In this document: one piece after another, positions 45,198-53,600 of the stretch
Layout: each line of letters starts with the position of its first letter
Numbering within the stretch: position 1 is the first letter of the stretch
NCBI GenBank assembly: GCA_046329815.1
Contig: JAXLTY010000003.1
Coordinates: 62,001 to 126,000 of the forward strand
Direction: 5' to 3'
Origin: JADJSS01 sp046329815
Lineage (GTDB): Bacteria; Bacteroidota; Bacteroidia; Chitinophagales; JADIYW01
Length of the DNA stretch: 64,000 bases
Notes under the pieces: generated by a model
The model's input: only the letters and a program-made list of their open reading frames with translations
Databases searched by the model: none
What the model was told of the DNA's origin: nothing
Position numbers and translations under genes: made by a program

Positions 45198-45791
45198 TTG
45201 AAAATCATAACTAAATATTTTCCAAACTTAACTGAAATTCAAATCAAGCAATTTGAACAGTTGTTACCATTATATATGGAATGGAATGAAAAGATAAATG
45301 TCATATCAAGAAAAGACATGGAAAATTTTCATGTGCATCATGTGTTACATTCTTTATCAATTGCGCTGTTTTTTGACTTTAAAAAAGACGAACGTATTTT
45401 AGATATTGGCACCGGCGGCGGCTTTCCGGGAATTCCATTAGCAATTTTATTTCCTGAAACATCGTTTACATTAGCAGATTCTATTGCAAAAAAAATAACA
45501 GTAGTGAATGCAGTAAAAAGTGCATTGCAATTAGAAAATGTTACGACAAAAATTGCACGTGCGGAAAGCATCCATGAAAAATTTGATTACATCGCTACGC
45601 GTGCTGTAGCGCCAATGAATGACTTACTTTTTTGGAGTAAAAATAAAAACACAAAAAAAATTATTGCGTTGAAAGGCGGCGATTTATCGGAAGAATTAAA
45701 ACCGATCAAAAAGAATATTCGCATCATCGAATTAAAGAACACGTTTGAAGAAGAATTCTTTGAAACCAAGAAGATTGTTATTTGTAGTTAA
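45198..45791 (+). CDS. rsmG: 16S rRNA (guanine-527-N7)-methyltransferase RsmG
   Basis: A SAM-dependent methyltransferase of 197 residues that modifies G527 in 16S rRNA. It shows the N-terminal YMEWNEKINVISRKD, SAM loop LDIGTGGGFPGIPLAI and TRAVAPMNDLLFWS. The start is TTG at 45198, because family proteins normally begin about 26 residues before the first in-frame ATG and the N-terminal KIITKYFPNLTE matches. Loss of this enzyme is known to give low-level streptomycin resistance in other bacteria. Confidence 0.95.
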   Translation: MKIITKYFPNLTEIQIKQFEQLLPLYMEWNEKINVISRKDMENFHVHHVLHSLSIALFFDFKKDERILDIGTGGGFPGIPLAILFPETSFTLADSIAKKITVVNAVKSALQLENVTTKIARAESIHEKFDYIATRAVAPMNDLLFWSKNKNTKKIIALKGGDLSEELKPIKKNIRIIELKNTFEEEFFETKKIVICS

Positions 45792-45845
45792 TTATGAATG
45801 GCATTAATAATTCTTAGCTAATTCTTCATTACTGATTATGTAGCA

Positions 45846-46796
45846 TTAATTCTTCACCACTTTTGCTTCTTCCAGCATCTTTTCCATCGCGTCTTCCAGG
45901 TGTAAAATTTGTGCAAAGTGTCCATTACCTTTGTTGGCTAATTCTTTTAGTTTTGCGGTAACGTAATCAGTGTTTTTTCCAAACAAAAACAACGACAATG
46001 TAATGTCTTTCTCGCTGCCTTGCTTGATGTATTTTTCCATCTTCTGATAATCTTTTTCACCTGAAGTAAACAAACCATCCGTTGCGAGAATAATACGGTT
46101 ATTACCATTCGCGATATAATTTTTCAATGCTGTTTTATATGCAAAATCAACAGCGCCACTGCCTTGCGTAGAGCCGGCAAATGTGAGTCCGTCTATTATT
46201 TTTAAAATACTTTCTTTATTCGTCACGGTTGTCGATGGCAACACTTCGCGCACGCCACCGGAAAACGTAAGTATCGCCACTCTGTCCGTTGGACGAAATT
46301 GTTCGATCAAATATTTAAGTGATGTTTTTAAAACAGGAAATTTTTCCGATGCATTCATTGACGAAGAAACATCGATCAGAAACACTAAGTTATTTGTTGC
46401 AAAGCCATCCAATACAGGTTTCGAAGGTTGTTTAATAACGACCACATCTGTATCTGCTTTTGGTTTTTGTTTCAGCGTAAATTCACGAAACGATTCTTTA
46501 TTCACCTTTACAAAGCCATTCAGATCATAATAATTTTTACATTTTATCTGCAACTGATAGTCTTCTTCCGGCATCATTGCCAAACTATTGATTTCATAAA
46601 AACCACTGGAATCTGTAATGTCGAATATTTCATTTTTCTCGCCGAATGTAATGGTGATTACCGCACCAACAATCGGCTGCTTGGTATCTATATCTTTTAT
46701 AAAACCTTTTACAATTAAACCATTGGCTCCTAAAACCGGCAACACACTTAAACAAAAACAAGAAAAAAGTAATTTATAAAAGATTCTCATAAGCAT
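45846..46796 (-). CDS. Exported VWA-domain protein with a carboxypeptidase-regulatory-like domain
   Basis: A 316-residue protein. A signal peptide (residues 1-24) is followed by a CarboxypepD_reg-like beta-sandwich (VKGFIKDIDTKQPIVGAVITI, GFYEIN) and a von Willebrand A domain from about residue 130. The MIDAS residues are present as DVSSSM, with Thr and Asp in the later TFSGG and ATDG motifs. It likely binds a protein partner through a divalent metal. No chaperone ATPase or BatA-type neighbours are seen. Confidence 0.88.
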   Translation of the reverse strand: MLMRIFYKLLFSCFCLSVLPVLGANGLIVKGFIKDIDTKQPIVGAVITITFGEKNEIFDITDSSGFYEINSLAMMPEEDYQLQIKCKNYYDLNGFVKVNKESFREFTLKQKPKADTDVVVIKQPSKPVLDGFATNNLVFLIDVSSSMNASEKFPVLKTSLKYLIEQFRPTDRVAILTFSGGVREVLPSTTVTNKESILKIIDGLTFAGSTQGSGAVDFAYKTALKNYIANGNNRIILATDGLFTSGEKDYQKMEKYIKQGSEKDITLSLFLFGKNTDYVTAKLKELANKGNGHFAQILHLEDAMEKMLEEAKVVKN

Positions 46797-46860
46797 AATT
46801 ATTTAACTAAGTTAATTGAATTATTGAATTGAATTGCAAAAATTGTACTAATTTTAAAAC

Positions 46861-47610
46861 ATGCAAAAATATTTTCTGTTTCTACTTGCGTTTTTATTCT
46901 TGCTGAATACCAATGCACAAGATTCTACTCAGCGACAAAGTGTTTATAAATTTCGTTTATCAGTTGACATTCCAATCGGTGCAATCATTACCGGAACAGG
47001 CATCGCAGGATTAGTGTTGCATAAAAAGAAACGCGCCTTAACGCAAGCCGATATAGATGGTTTAAAAGTAACCGATGTAAATAAATTTGACCGCTATGCA
47101 ATTTACCAACATTCTAAACCTGCAGCTATTACCAGCGATGTGTTTCAATATACAGCTATGGTGAGTCCTGCGTTTTTATTTATTGATAAAGACATTCGCA
47201 AAGACTGGAAAACCGTGTTGCCGCTTTGGGTCGAAACGTTTGCTATTACTACTGCACTAACGACTTTCACTAAAGAACTTGCGCAGCGCAAGCGTCCTTA
47301 TGTTTATTCAGATTATGGAAACGGTAATAAAAAAAGTAAGAATGCTTTGTCATCGTTTTTTTCCGGTCACACCAGCATTACCGCTTCCAGCACTTATTTT
47401 ATCGCCATGGTTTATACCGATTATCATCCGAAATCAAAATTCTTACCGTTGATCTGGACAGGCGCTGCGATATTTCCTGCGCTCACCGGTTTAACACGCG
47501 TGAAAGCCGGTAAACACTACTGGACTGACGTAATCGTTGGTTATGCTGTTGGCGCATTAGTTGGTACACTTACACCATATTTACACCGAAGAGAATTCAG
47601 AAGAAAGTGA
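46861..47610 (+). CDS. PAP2-family phosphatase
   Basis: A 249-residue membrane-associated phosphatase. A signal or anchor lies at residues 1-19. The three PAP2 motifs are present: KELAQRKRP (KxxxxxxRP), FFSGHTS (SGH) and RVKAGKHYWTDV (SRxxxxxHxxxD-like, here RxxxxxHxxxD). Likely substrates are lipid phosphates such as undecaprenyl pyrophosphate or phosphatidate, which cannot be told apart here. Confidence 0.92.
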   Translation: MQKYFLFLLAFLFLLNTNAQDSTQRQSVYKFRLSVDIPIGAIITGTGIAGLVLHKKKRALTQADIDGLKVTDVNKFDRYAIYQHSKPAAITSDVFQYTAMVSPAFLFIDKDIRKDWKTVLPLWVETFAITTALTTFTKELAQRKRPYVYSDYGNGNKKSKNALSSFFSGHTSITASSTYFIAMVYTDYHPKSKFLPLIWTGAAIFPALTGLTRVKAGKHYWTDVIVGYAVGALVGTLTPYLHRREFRRK

Positions 47611-47670
47611 TTGATGAAAACTATGTAGAATAACGATGTATGTTTATCATCAGTCGTTAACTTTCAATTG

Positions 47671-48333
47671 TTAATGACTTATCCATGTAAACACCTTATT
47701 TCCATTGGTATCGATAGAAAATGAATTTGGAAAAACTGCTGAAAAGTTTTTTTCAAACTGCGTGTTTTCTATTTTGCTTTTATTAGAATCATCTATTTTG
47801 GAAAACAGCAGCATGCCATTATCTGCAACCATATTTTTTAATGCAGAAAGAAATGATGGCTGCATAAACTGCATAGGTGTTTCATCTTCTATAAACACAT
47901 CGAACAACACGAGTTCGTATTTTTTTTGTAGATTGTTTTGAATAAATTCTTCTGCATCACTGCAAACATAGTTTACTTTATTTTTAAGATTCGATTGCAA
48001 GTATTTTTTTGCAAGATCGATAATGACCTGGTCTGCATCTACTGCATCAATACTGTTAATGCCTGAGTCCTTTTGCAACAGTTCCACAACGCTGCCAAGC
48101 CCAAAACCTAATACCAATACAGTGTTTATTTTTTTATTGTAAACATCAGTCTTTTCAAAAGCAGTTGCAAACGATGTGTAGTTAGTGCCAAACGAATAGA
48201 TAGCATTGCGCGTAGATAATTTGTATTGTCCTTTAGATAATGCCACCTCTACTTCACCGCTGAAATCACTTTGTTTTTTTTCGATGCTAATATCGAACAA
48301 GTAGCTTAAAATATGTTTGAGTCTGAATGGCAT
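47671..48333 (-). CDS. Spermidine-synthase-like SAM-dependent protein
   Basis: A Rossmann-fold protein of 220 residues from Met at 48333. The SAM/dcSAM-binding loop LVLGFGLGSVVELL, SIDAVDADQVIIDLAKKY and ELVLFDVFIEDETP correspond to the PABS/SpeE fold. The catalytic aspartates of true spermidine synthase are not evident, so it may be a methyltransferase-like paralogue. Array C begins about 180 bp upstream of its start. Confidence 0.8.
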   Translation of the reverse strand: MPFRLKHILSYLFDISIEKKQSDFSGEVEVALSKGQYKLSTRNAIYSFGTNYTSFATAFEKTDVYNKKINTVLVLGFGLGSVVELLQKDSGINSIDAVDADQVIIDLAKKYLQSNLKNKVNYVCSDAEEFIQNNLQKKYELVLFDVFIEDETPMQFMQPSFLSALKNMVADNGMLLFSKIDDSNKSKIENTQFEKNFSAVFPNSFSIDTNGNKVFTWISH

Positions 48334-48427
48334 TTGCAATACATTGTTTTACTTTTTAGTGATAAATGTAATACAATTCTTTTACATGGATAATTGAATC
48401 TGACAGATGATATAGCACCAACCGACA

Positions 48428-48467
48428 GAGATATCTTGTCGTCATGGCGAGGCACGAAGCCATCTCT
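48428..48467. repeat. Dispersed GTCATGGCGAGG repeat copy
   Basis: GAGATATCTTGTCGTCATGG, then CGAGGCACGAAGCCATCTCT, a copy of the dispersed element family also seen at 17023-17094 and 18271-18363. ACCAACCGACAG just before it (48419-48428) resembles the end of the GGTTGGT element. Confidence 0.6.
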
Positions 48468-48510
48468 TTTTGTTTGGTGATTGATGGGTGATAACATCAG
48501 TCAAAGCGGA

Positions 48511-48762
48511 GGAGACGAAAAAAACCGATGCGGAGATGCGGTAAATCAATCCGGAGACCAGACAAATTGACAAGGAGATGCGATAAATCGACCAGGAGAC
48601 TCGAAAAATCAATGAGGAGATCGAATAAATCGATACGGAGATCGAATAAATCGATACGGAGATCGAGTTAATCGATACGGAGATCGAGTTAATCGATGCG
48701 GAGATTGGTCAAATTGGCGAGGAGATCGGACAAATTGACGCCGAGTGGGTGGACATTAACAG
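48511..48762. repeat. Tandem array C: eleven to twelve 21-bp units with GGAGAY core
   Basis: GGAGAT or GGAGAC recurs at 48511, 48532, 48553, 48574, 48595, 48616, 48637, 48658, 48679, 48700 and 48721, exactly 21 bp apart. A decayed twelfth unit follows at 48742. Each unit has a fixed GGAGAY (positions 1-6), a variable block (7-11), and a fixed AAT-rich block near positions 12-18 (AAATCGA-like). Units 6 and 7 are identical and 8 differs by two bases from them, so recent duplication occurred in the centre while the ends have diverged. It is intergenic. Confidence 0.94.
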
Positions 48763-48831
48763 TTTTGAGTGTTTTTTGGTAATGTCCACTTAACTGTGTA
48801 AATGTAATGTTTATGAGTATGATTTAGTGGT

Positions 48832-48978
48832 TTAGTGGTAATTTTTCGTGAGGACTGATTTTAAAGTTATAACCTTGGGTAATGCGGCGAAGCCATCGAC
48901 TTTCTTCAAGCTGAAGAAGACTTCTGTGATTTTGGTATGGTAGCCGACAGGATAACACCTTTTGCAAACAAGAGCCAT
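48832..48978 (-). pseudogene. Possible small ORF or gene remnant
   Basis: A 48-codon minus-strand frame starting MALVCKRCYPVGYHTKI and ending near KSVLTKNYH. It has a CxxC pair and reads like protein sequence, but an alternative plausible frame exists on the other strand (VITLGNAAKPSTFFKLKK), which suggests an old, frameshifted remnant. No family is recognised. The rest of 48763-49059 shows nothing else. Confidence 0.2.
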
Positions 48979-49059
48979 CTCATCAGCGAAACTGCTGCTG
49001 CACTTTTAGTTATAAATAATACACTTACAGGAAGCGGTTTGTTGGTGTGGAACAGCGCC

Positions 49060-49094
49060 AACCTCTGACAGGGTTTGAAACCCTGTCAGAGGTT
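49060..49094. repeat. Perfect palindrome AACCTCTGACAGGG
   Basis: A 17-bp perfect inverted repeat around 49077: AACCTCTGACAGGGTTT, G, then its complement. Palindromes with CCTCTGACAGGG are dispersed elements in Bacteroidota. The base loop is small, so it would form a strong hairpin in RNA or cruciform. Confidence 0.7.
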
Positions 49095-49142
49095 GTCTTA
49101 CGCTTTGTGTTCTTGCGCGGCTCGAAGCCATCAGATTTATTT

Positions 49143-49194
49143 AATGGTTGGTGTCTCGTCAACCATTATAATTTAGGTTGGTGAGGCACCAACC
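49143..49194. repeat. GGTTGGT inverted-repeat element, copy 2
   Basis: AATGGTTGGTGTCTCGTCAA (ends CCATT) followed by GGTTGGTGAGGCACCAACC at 49176-49194, the same two-hairpin design as 623-672. It overlaps the 3' end of the small lipoprotein gene and supplies its stop codon. Confidence 0.7.
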
Positions 49195-49400
49195 GATAGT
49201 TGAAATTCAAATCTTCCTTTGCGATTAGTTGTTATTTTTAAATCTTTTTCATCAGGAATGATAACCTCAACAGATACATTGTTTAAAGACTTACCATTTT
49301 GATCAACTACTTTTCCATAGAATTTCCCTTCGTTTGATTCACATGCTGTAAATACAATTCCCAAAACTATACCTGCAACTATTTTTATGTGGTTATACAT
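49173..49400 (-). CDS. Small lipoprotein with a carboxypeptidase-regulatory-like domain, apparently truncated
   Basis: A 75-residue protein from ATG 49400: signal MYNHIKIVAGIVLGIVFTAC (lipobox FTAC), then GKFYGKVVDQNGKSLNNVSV and GRFEFQLSV, the beginning of a CarboxypepD_reg-like beta-sandwich. The last residues, VGASPT, are encoded by the GGTTGGT element at 49176-49194, so the gene has probably lost its original 3' end to that repeat. A half copy of the same element lies just upstream at 49429-49457. Confidence 0.6.
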   Translation of the reverse strand: MYNHIKIVAGIVLGIVFTACESNEGKFYGKVVDQNGKSLNNVSVEVIIPDEKDLKITTNRKGRFEFQLSVGASPT

Positions 49401-49428
49401 CAACTTAAAGATACTAAACTTTAGTTTT

Positions 49429-49457
49429 GGTTGGTGAGACGACAAGTGATAGAAAAT
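49429..49457. repeat. GGTTGGT element, partial copy
   Basis: GGTTGGTGAGACGACAAG, then TGATAGAAAAT, a partial and degenerate copy of the element at 656-682 and 49176-49202. It lies just upstream of the small lipoprotein gene. Confidence 0.55.
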
Positions 49458-49513
49458 CTATTTGATTAGTATAATTGCTTTGTGCCTTGCGGTGACGCAA
49501 TGCATATGATTTG

Positions 49514-49775
49514 TCCTTCGACAAGCTTAGGATGACAGCGATGTGGAAAGATTGTTTCGTGCCTCGCAATGACGCGATGCGTGTGTGGTGTCCTTCGACA
49601 AGCTCAGGATGACAGCGACGTGGTGAGATTGTTTCGTGCCTCGCAATGACGCGATGCGTGTGTGGTGTCCTTCGACAAGCTTAGGATGACAGCGATGTGG
49701 AAAGATTGCTTCGTGCCTCGCAATGACGCGATGCGTGTGTGGCGTCCTTCGACAAGCTCAGGATGACAGCGACGA
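49514..49775. repeat. 77-bp tandem repeat of two dispersed motifs
   Basis: TCCTTCGACAAGC recurs at 49514, 49591, 49668 and 49745, exactly 77 bp apart. Each unit holds CCTTCGACAAGCTYAGGATG and, later, TTCGTGCCTCGCAATGACGC, both known as dispersed repeats in Bacteroidota. Three full copies plus a partial fourth; units are almost identical and alternate CTTAGG and CTCAGG, so amplification is recent and may be by 154 bp. A degenerate half unit precedes it at 49480. Open frames across it are not real genes. Confidence 0.9.
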
Positions 49776-49796
49776 TGATTGAGAGAAAAAAATAAA

Positions 49797-49820
49797 AAAT
49801 CCATCGCAAGCGATGGATTT
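49797..49820 (-). terminator. Terminator of the M48 protease gene
   Basis: A 10-bp stem AAATCCATCG / CGATGGATTT with loop CAAG. On the minus strand it is followed by a T-rich run (TTTTTATTTTTTT), 20 bp beyond the stop at 49840. Confidence 0.8.
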
Positions 49821-49839
49821 TTTTTTGGTTGAATGATGA

Positions 49840-50643
49840 TTACATTTTCTTGTAGTAGGTCAGCGCTTCTGCAAGGTATTTGTTTTGTATATCGCTGATA
49901 CGTGTTTCGTCGCTTGGGTGTGTACTTAAAAACTCTGGTGGTTTTTGTCCATTGCTATTTGCTGCCATGCGTTTCCAGAAATTGATGGCTTCCGTTGGAT
50001 CGTAGCCGGCCATTGCCATAAAGATCAAGCCCATGCGGTCTGCTTCGCTTTCCTGCTTGCGGCTGAACGGCAGCATAACGCCTACCTGTGTGCCAATACC
50101 CACTGCAGTCTGGAACAAGCTGCGTGTTTGCTCTTTTTGATTTGCGAGTGCAACATCCAGCGCGGTCATGCCTAATTCCTGCATCATGGATGCGCTCATG
50201 CGTTCGTTGCCGTGGCTCGCAATAGCATGCGATATCTCATGTCCCATTACTACTGCCAAACCTGCTTCGGTTTGTGTGATTGGCAATAAACCTGTATATA
50301 CTACTACCTTTCCGCCGGGCATGCACCATGCATTGGCTACCGAGTCTTTTACCAAATTGAATTCCCACGCATAACCTTTCATGCGGTCACCCAATCCTTT
50401 TTGCGTCATGTATGCATTTACCGCAGCGGCTATTCTTGTGCCTACTTTTTTTACCAAGTCCGTATTTGCGCCGGTTGCCTGTACTTTCGATTTGTTTTCG
50501 GTCAGGAAGGTTTGGTATTCGGTTAATGCCATCGCATTCATCTGATCTTCCGGCAATAAGGTTAATTGTTTTCTTCCTGTAATCGGATTCTGGCTGCAGG
50601 CAATTGCCAATACGGTCAAAACGATTAAACTGATCTTCTTCAT
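49840..50643 (-). CDS. M48-family metalloprotease lipoprotein
   Basis: A 267-residue periplasmic zinc protease. The lipobox is LAIACS. The zinc motif is HEISHA with the third ligand Glu in ESEADRMG, and the family pattern NAWCMPGGKVVVYTGLL is present. Similar to YcaL/LoiP and BepA-like proteases that process outer-membrane proteins. It starts 24 bp after the giant secreted-protein gene, so it may share a transcript with it. Confidence 0.93.
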   Translation of the reverse strand: MKKISLIVLTVLAIACSQNPITGRKQLTLLPEDQMNAMALTEYQTFLTENKSKVQATGANTDLVKKVGTRIAAAVNAYMTQKGLGDRMKGYAWEFNLVKDSVANAWCMPGGKVVVYTGLLPITQTEAGLAVVMGHEISHAIASHGNERMSASMMQELGMTALDVALANQKEQTRSLFQTAVGIGTQVGVMLPFSRKQESEADRMGLIFMAMAGYDPTEAINFWKRMAANSNGQKPPEFLSTHPSDETRISDIQNKYLAEALTYYKKM

Positions 50644-50667
50644 GAGCTTCTTTTATATAAAACCTTA

Positions 50668-53600
50668 TTACTTCGGTTTCGTTTTTGATTTTGTTTTTGG
50701 TTTCGGAGCAGTGGTTGAATCAGACGGAACTGTATTTTCTACCGGTGCAACATTTTCATTAGACGGCTCCTTTACCGGTTCGGTTGCATTCTCTTTCGTG
50801 TCTTTATTTTCTTCCGTATTCTGCTGATTGCTGCCCGGTTCTAACGAAAATTTCTTCTTTGGTTTTTGTTTAAAATCATCTTTCGGCGCTTGCTGTTGAG
50901 GCGCAGTTTCCTGTACCGGTGCTGTTTCTGCTGGCACTTGCGTAGGTGGTGCTTCCTGTACCGGTGCAGGTTGAATGCTCGATGCAGGCGCCATTTTGTT
51001 TTTGATCTTATCTTTGAAACGTTCTGTAAAATCTTCCATTCGCGTTACGAAATTGTCGCGCATAGAGGCATCGGCAGGCATAAACTCAAAGACAGGCACT
51101 TTATTTTCGCGATATACTCTGTCCGCATCGCGCAATACGGTCATTGCGTTTACTACATCCGGAACGGAAGACGCTATGCCAAGTTGTCCTTTTTTCAGTT
51201 TCAAATACAACCAGCCGCCTGATTTATTTTGCAGGTAGATATTTACGAAATCGCTTTCATACGCATAACCAATTTCGATATACGCATCATAAACACGTTT
51301 TACTATTTCGCCGCCAAAGATGGCTAAACTGATCTTATCGGACGATTTAAACGAAGCATCTTGTGCGTCCCAGTAAAACTTAGAACCGGTGGTTACGAAG
51401 TTGTAGTCCAAACTTTTTGGAATGAACATGGAGTCTGTTGTATAGATGGCTGCTAATAATCTATTTGCTTCTACGGTATCTTTTGTCAATACTGATAATG
51501 TTCGCTGTATTACTTTATTTCGTTTATAGTTACTGAAACTTACTACATCATCGGCTGCGAGGAACGGACTCAATAAGGTGCTTGCAATAGCAGGATTCAT
51601 AAAAAACTTCATTGCAAAATCTGCAGTAACTTCTAAGTTCTGGCTGCCTGGTGTATAGGTGAAACTACCAACTGTCGCTACTTTCGCAGGCGCTACATTC
51701 AAATCAAAACCAATCTCACCATTCGCTTCCATTACTTTGGTGTTCTCATTGTATTTCAGGCAGGACGCATGCGAATAGTATTGTTTAAAGGCACTTTCAT
51801 CGCCGAATAAAATATTTCCGGGCTCTGTTTTGCTGTACGCCATCGAACCTTTTACAGACATAATCGCGGCATCATTACCTTGTCGTTTGTCTTGTAAAAC
51901 TGCCTGGTAAAACTCAGGAATACTTTTATCTAAAATCAAACCCACATACAATGAGTTGTTTGGATCGTTCAGTATCTTATCCATACTAACAGCAGGTTTT
52001 TTCGGATCCAGTGTTTGTACGTTTGCTATCCAATCGCTGCTGGTATTTGCAATATCGATCTTAATGAAACCATCTAAGAAAATATCTTTATGCTTGGAAT
52101 CAAAATCAAACTTGCCTTTGTAAAAGACTTTATTATCGAGTTTAAAATTTGCTGTTTCTTCGATTGTTGCATGCGCATAGGTAAATATCTGGCTCATGTC
52201 GCGGCCTTCCAGTATTTTCTTGCCTTTTTTGCCTTCGGGCACCACTTGTCCTTTGTATGGATTGTTGACGCCGATATCTTCGATTGCAATTTTCTCACTG
52301 GTGCCGTTGTTCATTTTAAAATAATAATTTCCTTTTGCAGAGAAATCATTTCGTCCGATTACGTTCACATCTGCTTCTTTAACGATATGATAGCTGCTGT
52401 CTTTATGGAAAATAACCTGCGCGTTTTTCAGTGTTCGCACAGTACCATCCTGCTCGATAAAGATCTCGCCTTTATCAGGAATTACTTTTGAGTCGGCTAG
52501 CAACAACTCATTCATACCTGCAAAGTGGATCGAGTTGTCGTTCAGGTTTAATTCAGCTTCTGCCGTGTTGAAACGCAATGAATCTTTGGTCGGATCAGTT
52601 GACAATAAGAAGAACTTAGAGTTAGCCGTTGCCGCGTTGAGTTTCAGAATATTTTTTGCCAAATCAATATGCAAGAATTTCGGATTGGCCACATACTTAA
52701 AGGATTCCAACGGAATGGTATCGTTCTTATTTAATTCAATGTCCGCTAATTTTTTATCCAAATCGAATTTCGCATTGACATCGTTCGATGCCAACAACGA
52801 TTTTCCGTCTTCGGTAGATAGATTCAACTTACCATTTTTAGCTACGAATTGTCGCGCGCCAAAAGTAATATCCTGTGATTCGAGTTTTGTTTTATTCCAT
52901 GATAAAACACCTAAACCTAATAAATTCTTATTGTTCAGAATTAATTTACCATTCAATTCCGTAGTGCCGTCATACATGCTAAATTTTTCGTCTTTACCTG
53001 GCGAAACAACCAATGAATCTTTTTTCTGATTCCATGCAAAGGATGCCTGATCAATTTTTGCCTGTGGTAAATTCCCAACTTTATCTTCTGTTATACGCAT
53101 ACTGTCTAACTGCGCATACACACTATCCATGAAGAAGAAAGCCGTATCGGAATACATTTTTGCGCTGCCGAACTCGAACAAGCCCTTTCCGGAAAGTCCT
53201 TGCGCGTTCAATCGAATGTTAGATGTATATTTTCCTTTATTTCCAAAAAGATTATAGCCACCTTTTGGTGTTTCAATATTTAAACCATAGGATTTATCAT
53301 CTTGTAAATTAATAGGTGATTTAATAGGTGCAAAAATTCCACCGGAAATCAACTGACCATCTAATGCTAATTTTTCTGTTTCTACATCGTTCAAACTATC
53401 AATTTCGAACGGATACACCTGGTAATAGAATTTGTCTTTATCATATTTATCACCATTCGCGCCTTTGTCGTATGTAATTTTAGCCGTGTCGCCACTGGTG
53501 AAGTATGGATATTTTTTATTGTTGTTCGTTCCTGATTTATTGTTCGGTTCAGCAATATGCAATACGCCTGTTACTTTTTGTATCGGTGTTTTAGAACGAA

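Noticed and set aside
49604..49804. Open frame inside the 77-bp array
   Set aside because: It is translated repeat sequence with repeated non-protein-like segments and no family.
52535..53029. 164-codon antisense frame inside the large secreted-protein gene
   Set aside because: The minus strand has one continuous 1611-residue frame with a signal peptide; the antisense frame is compositional.
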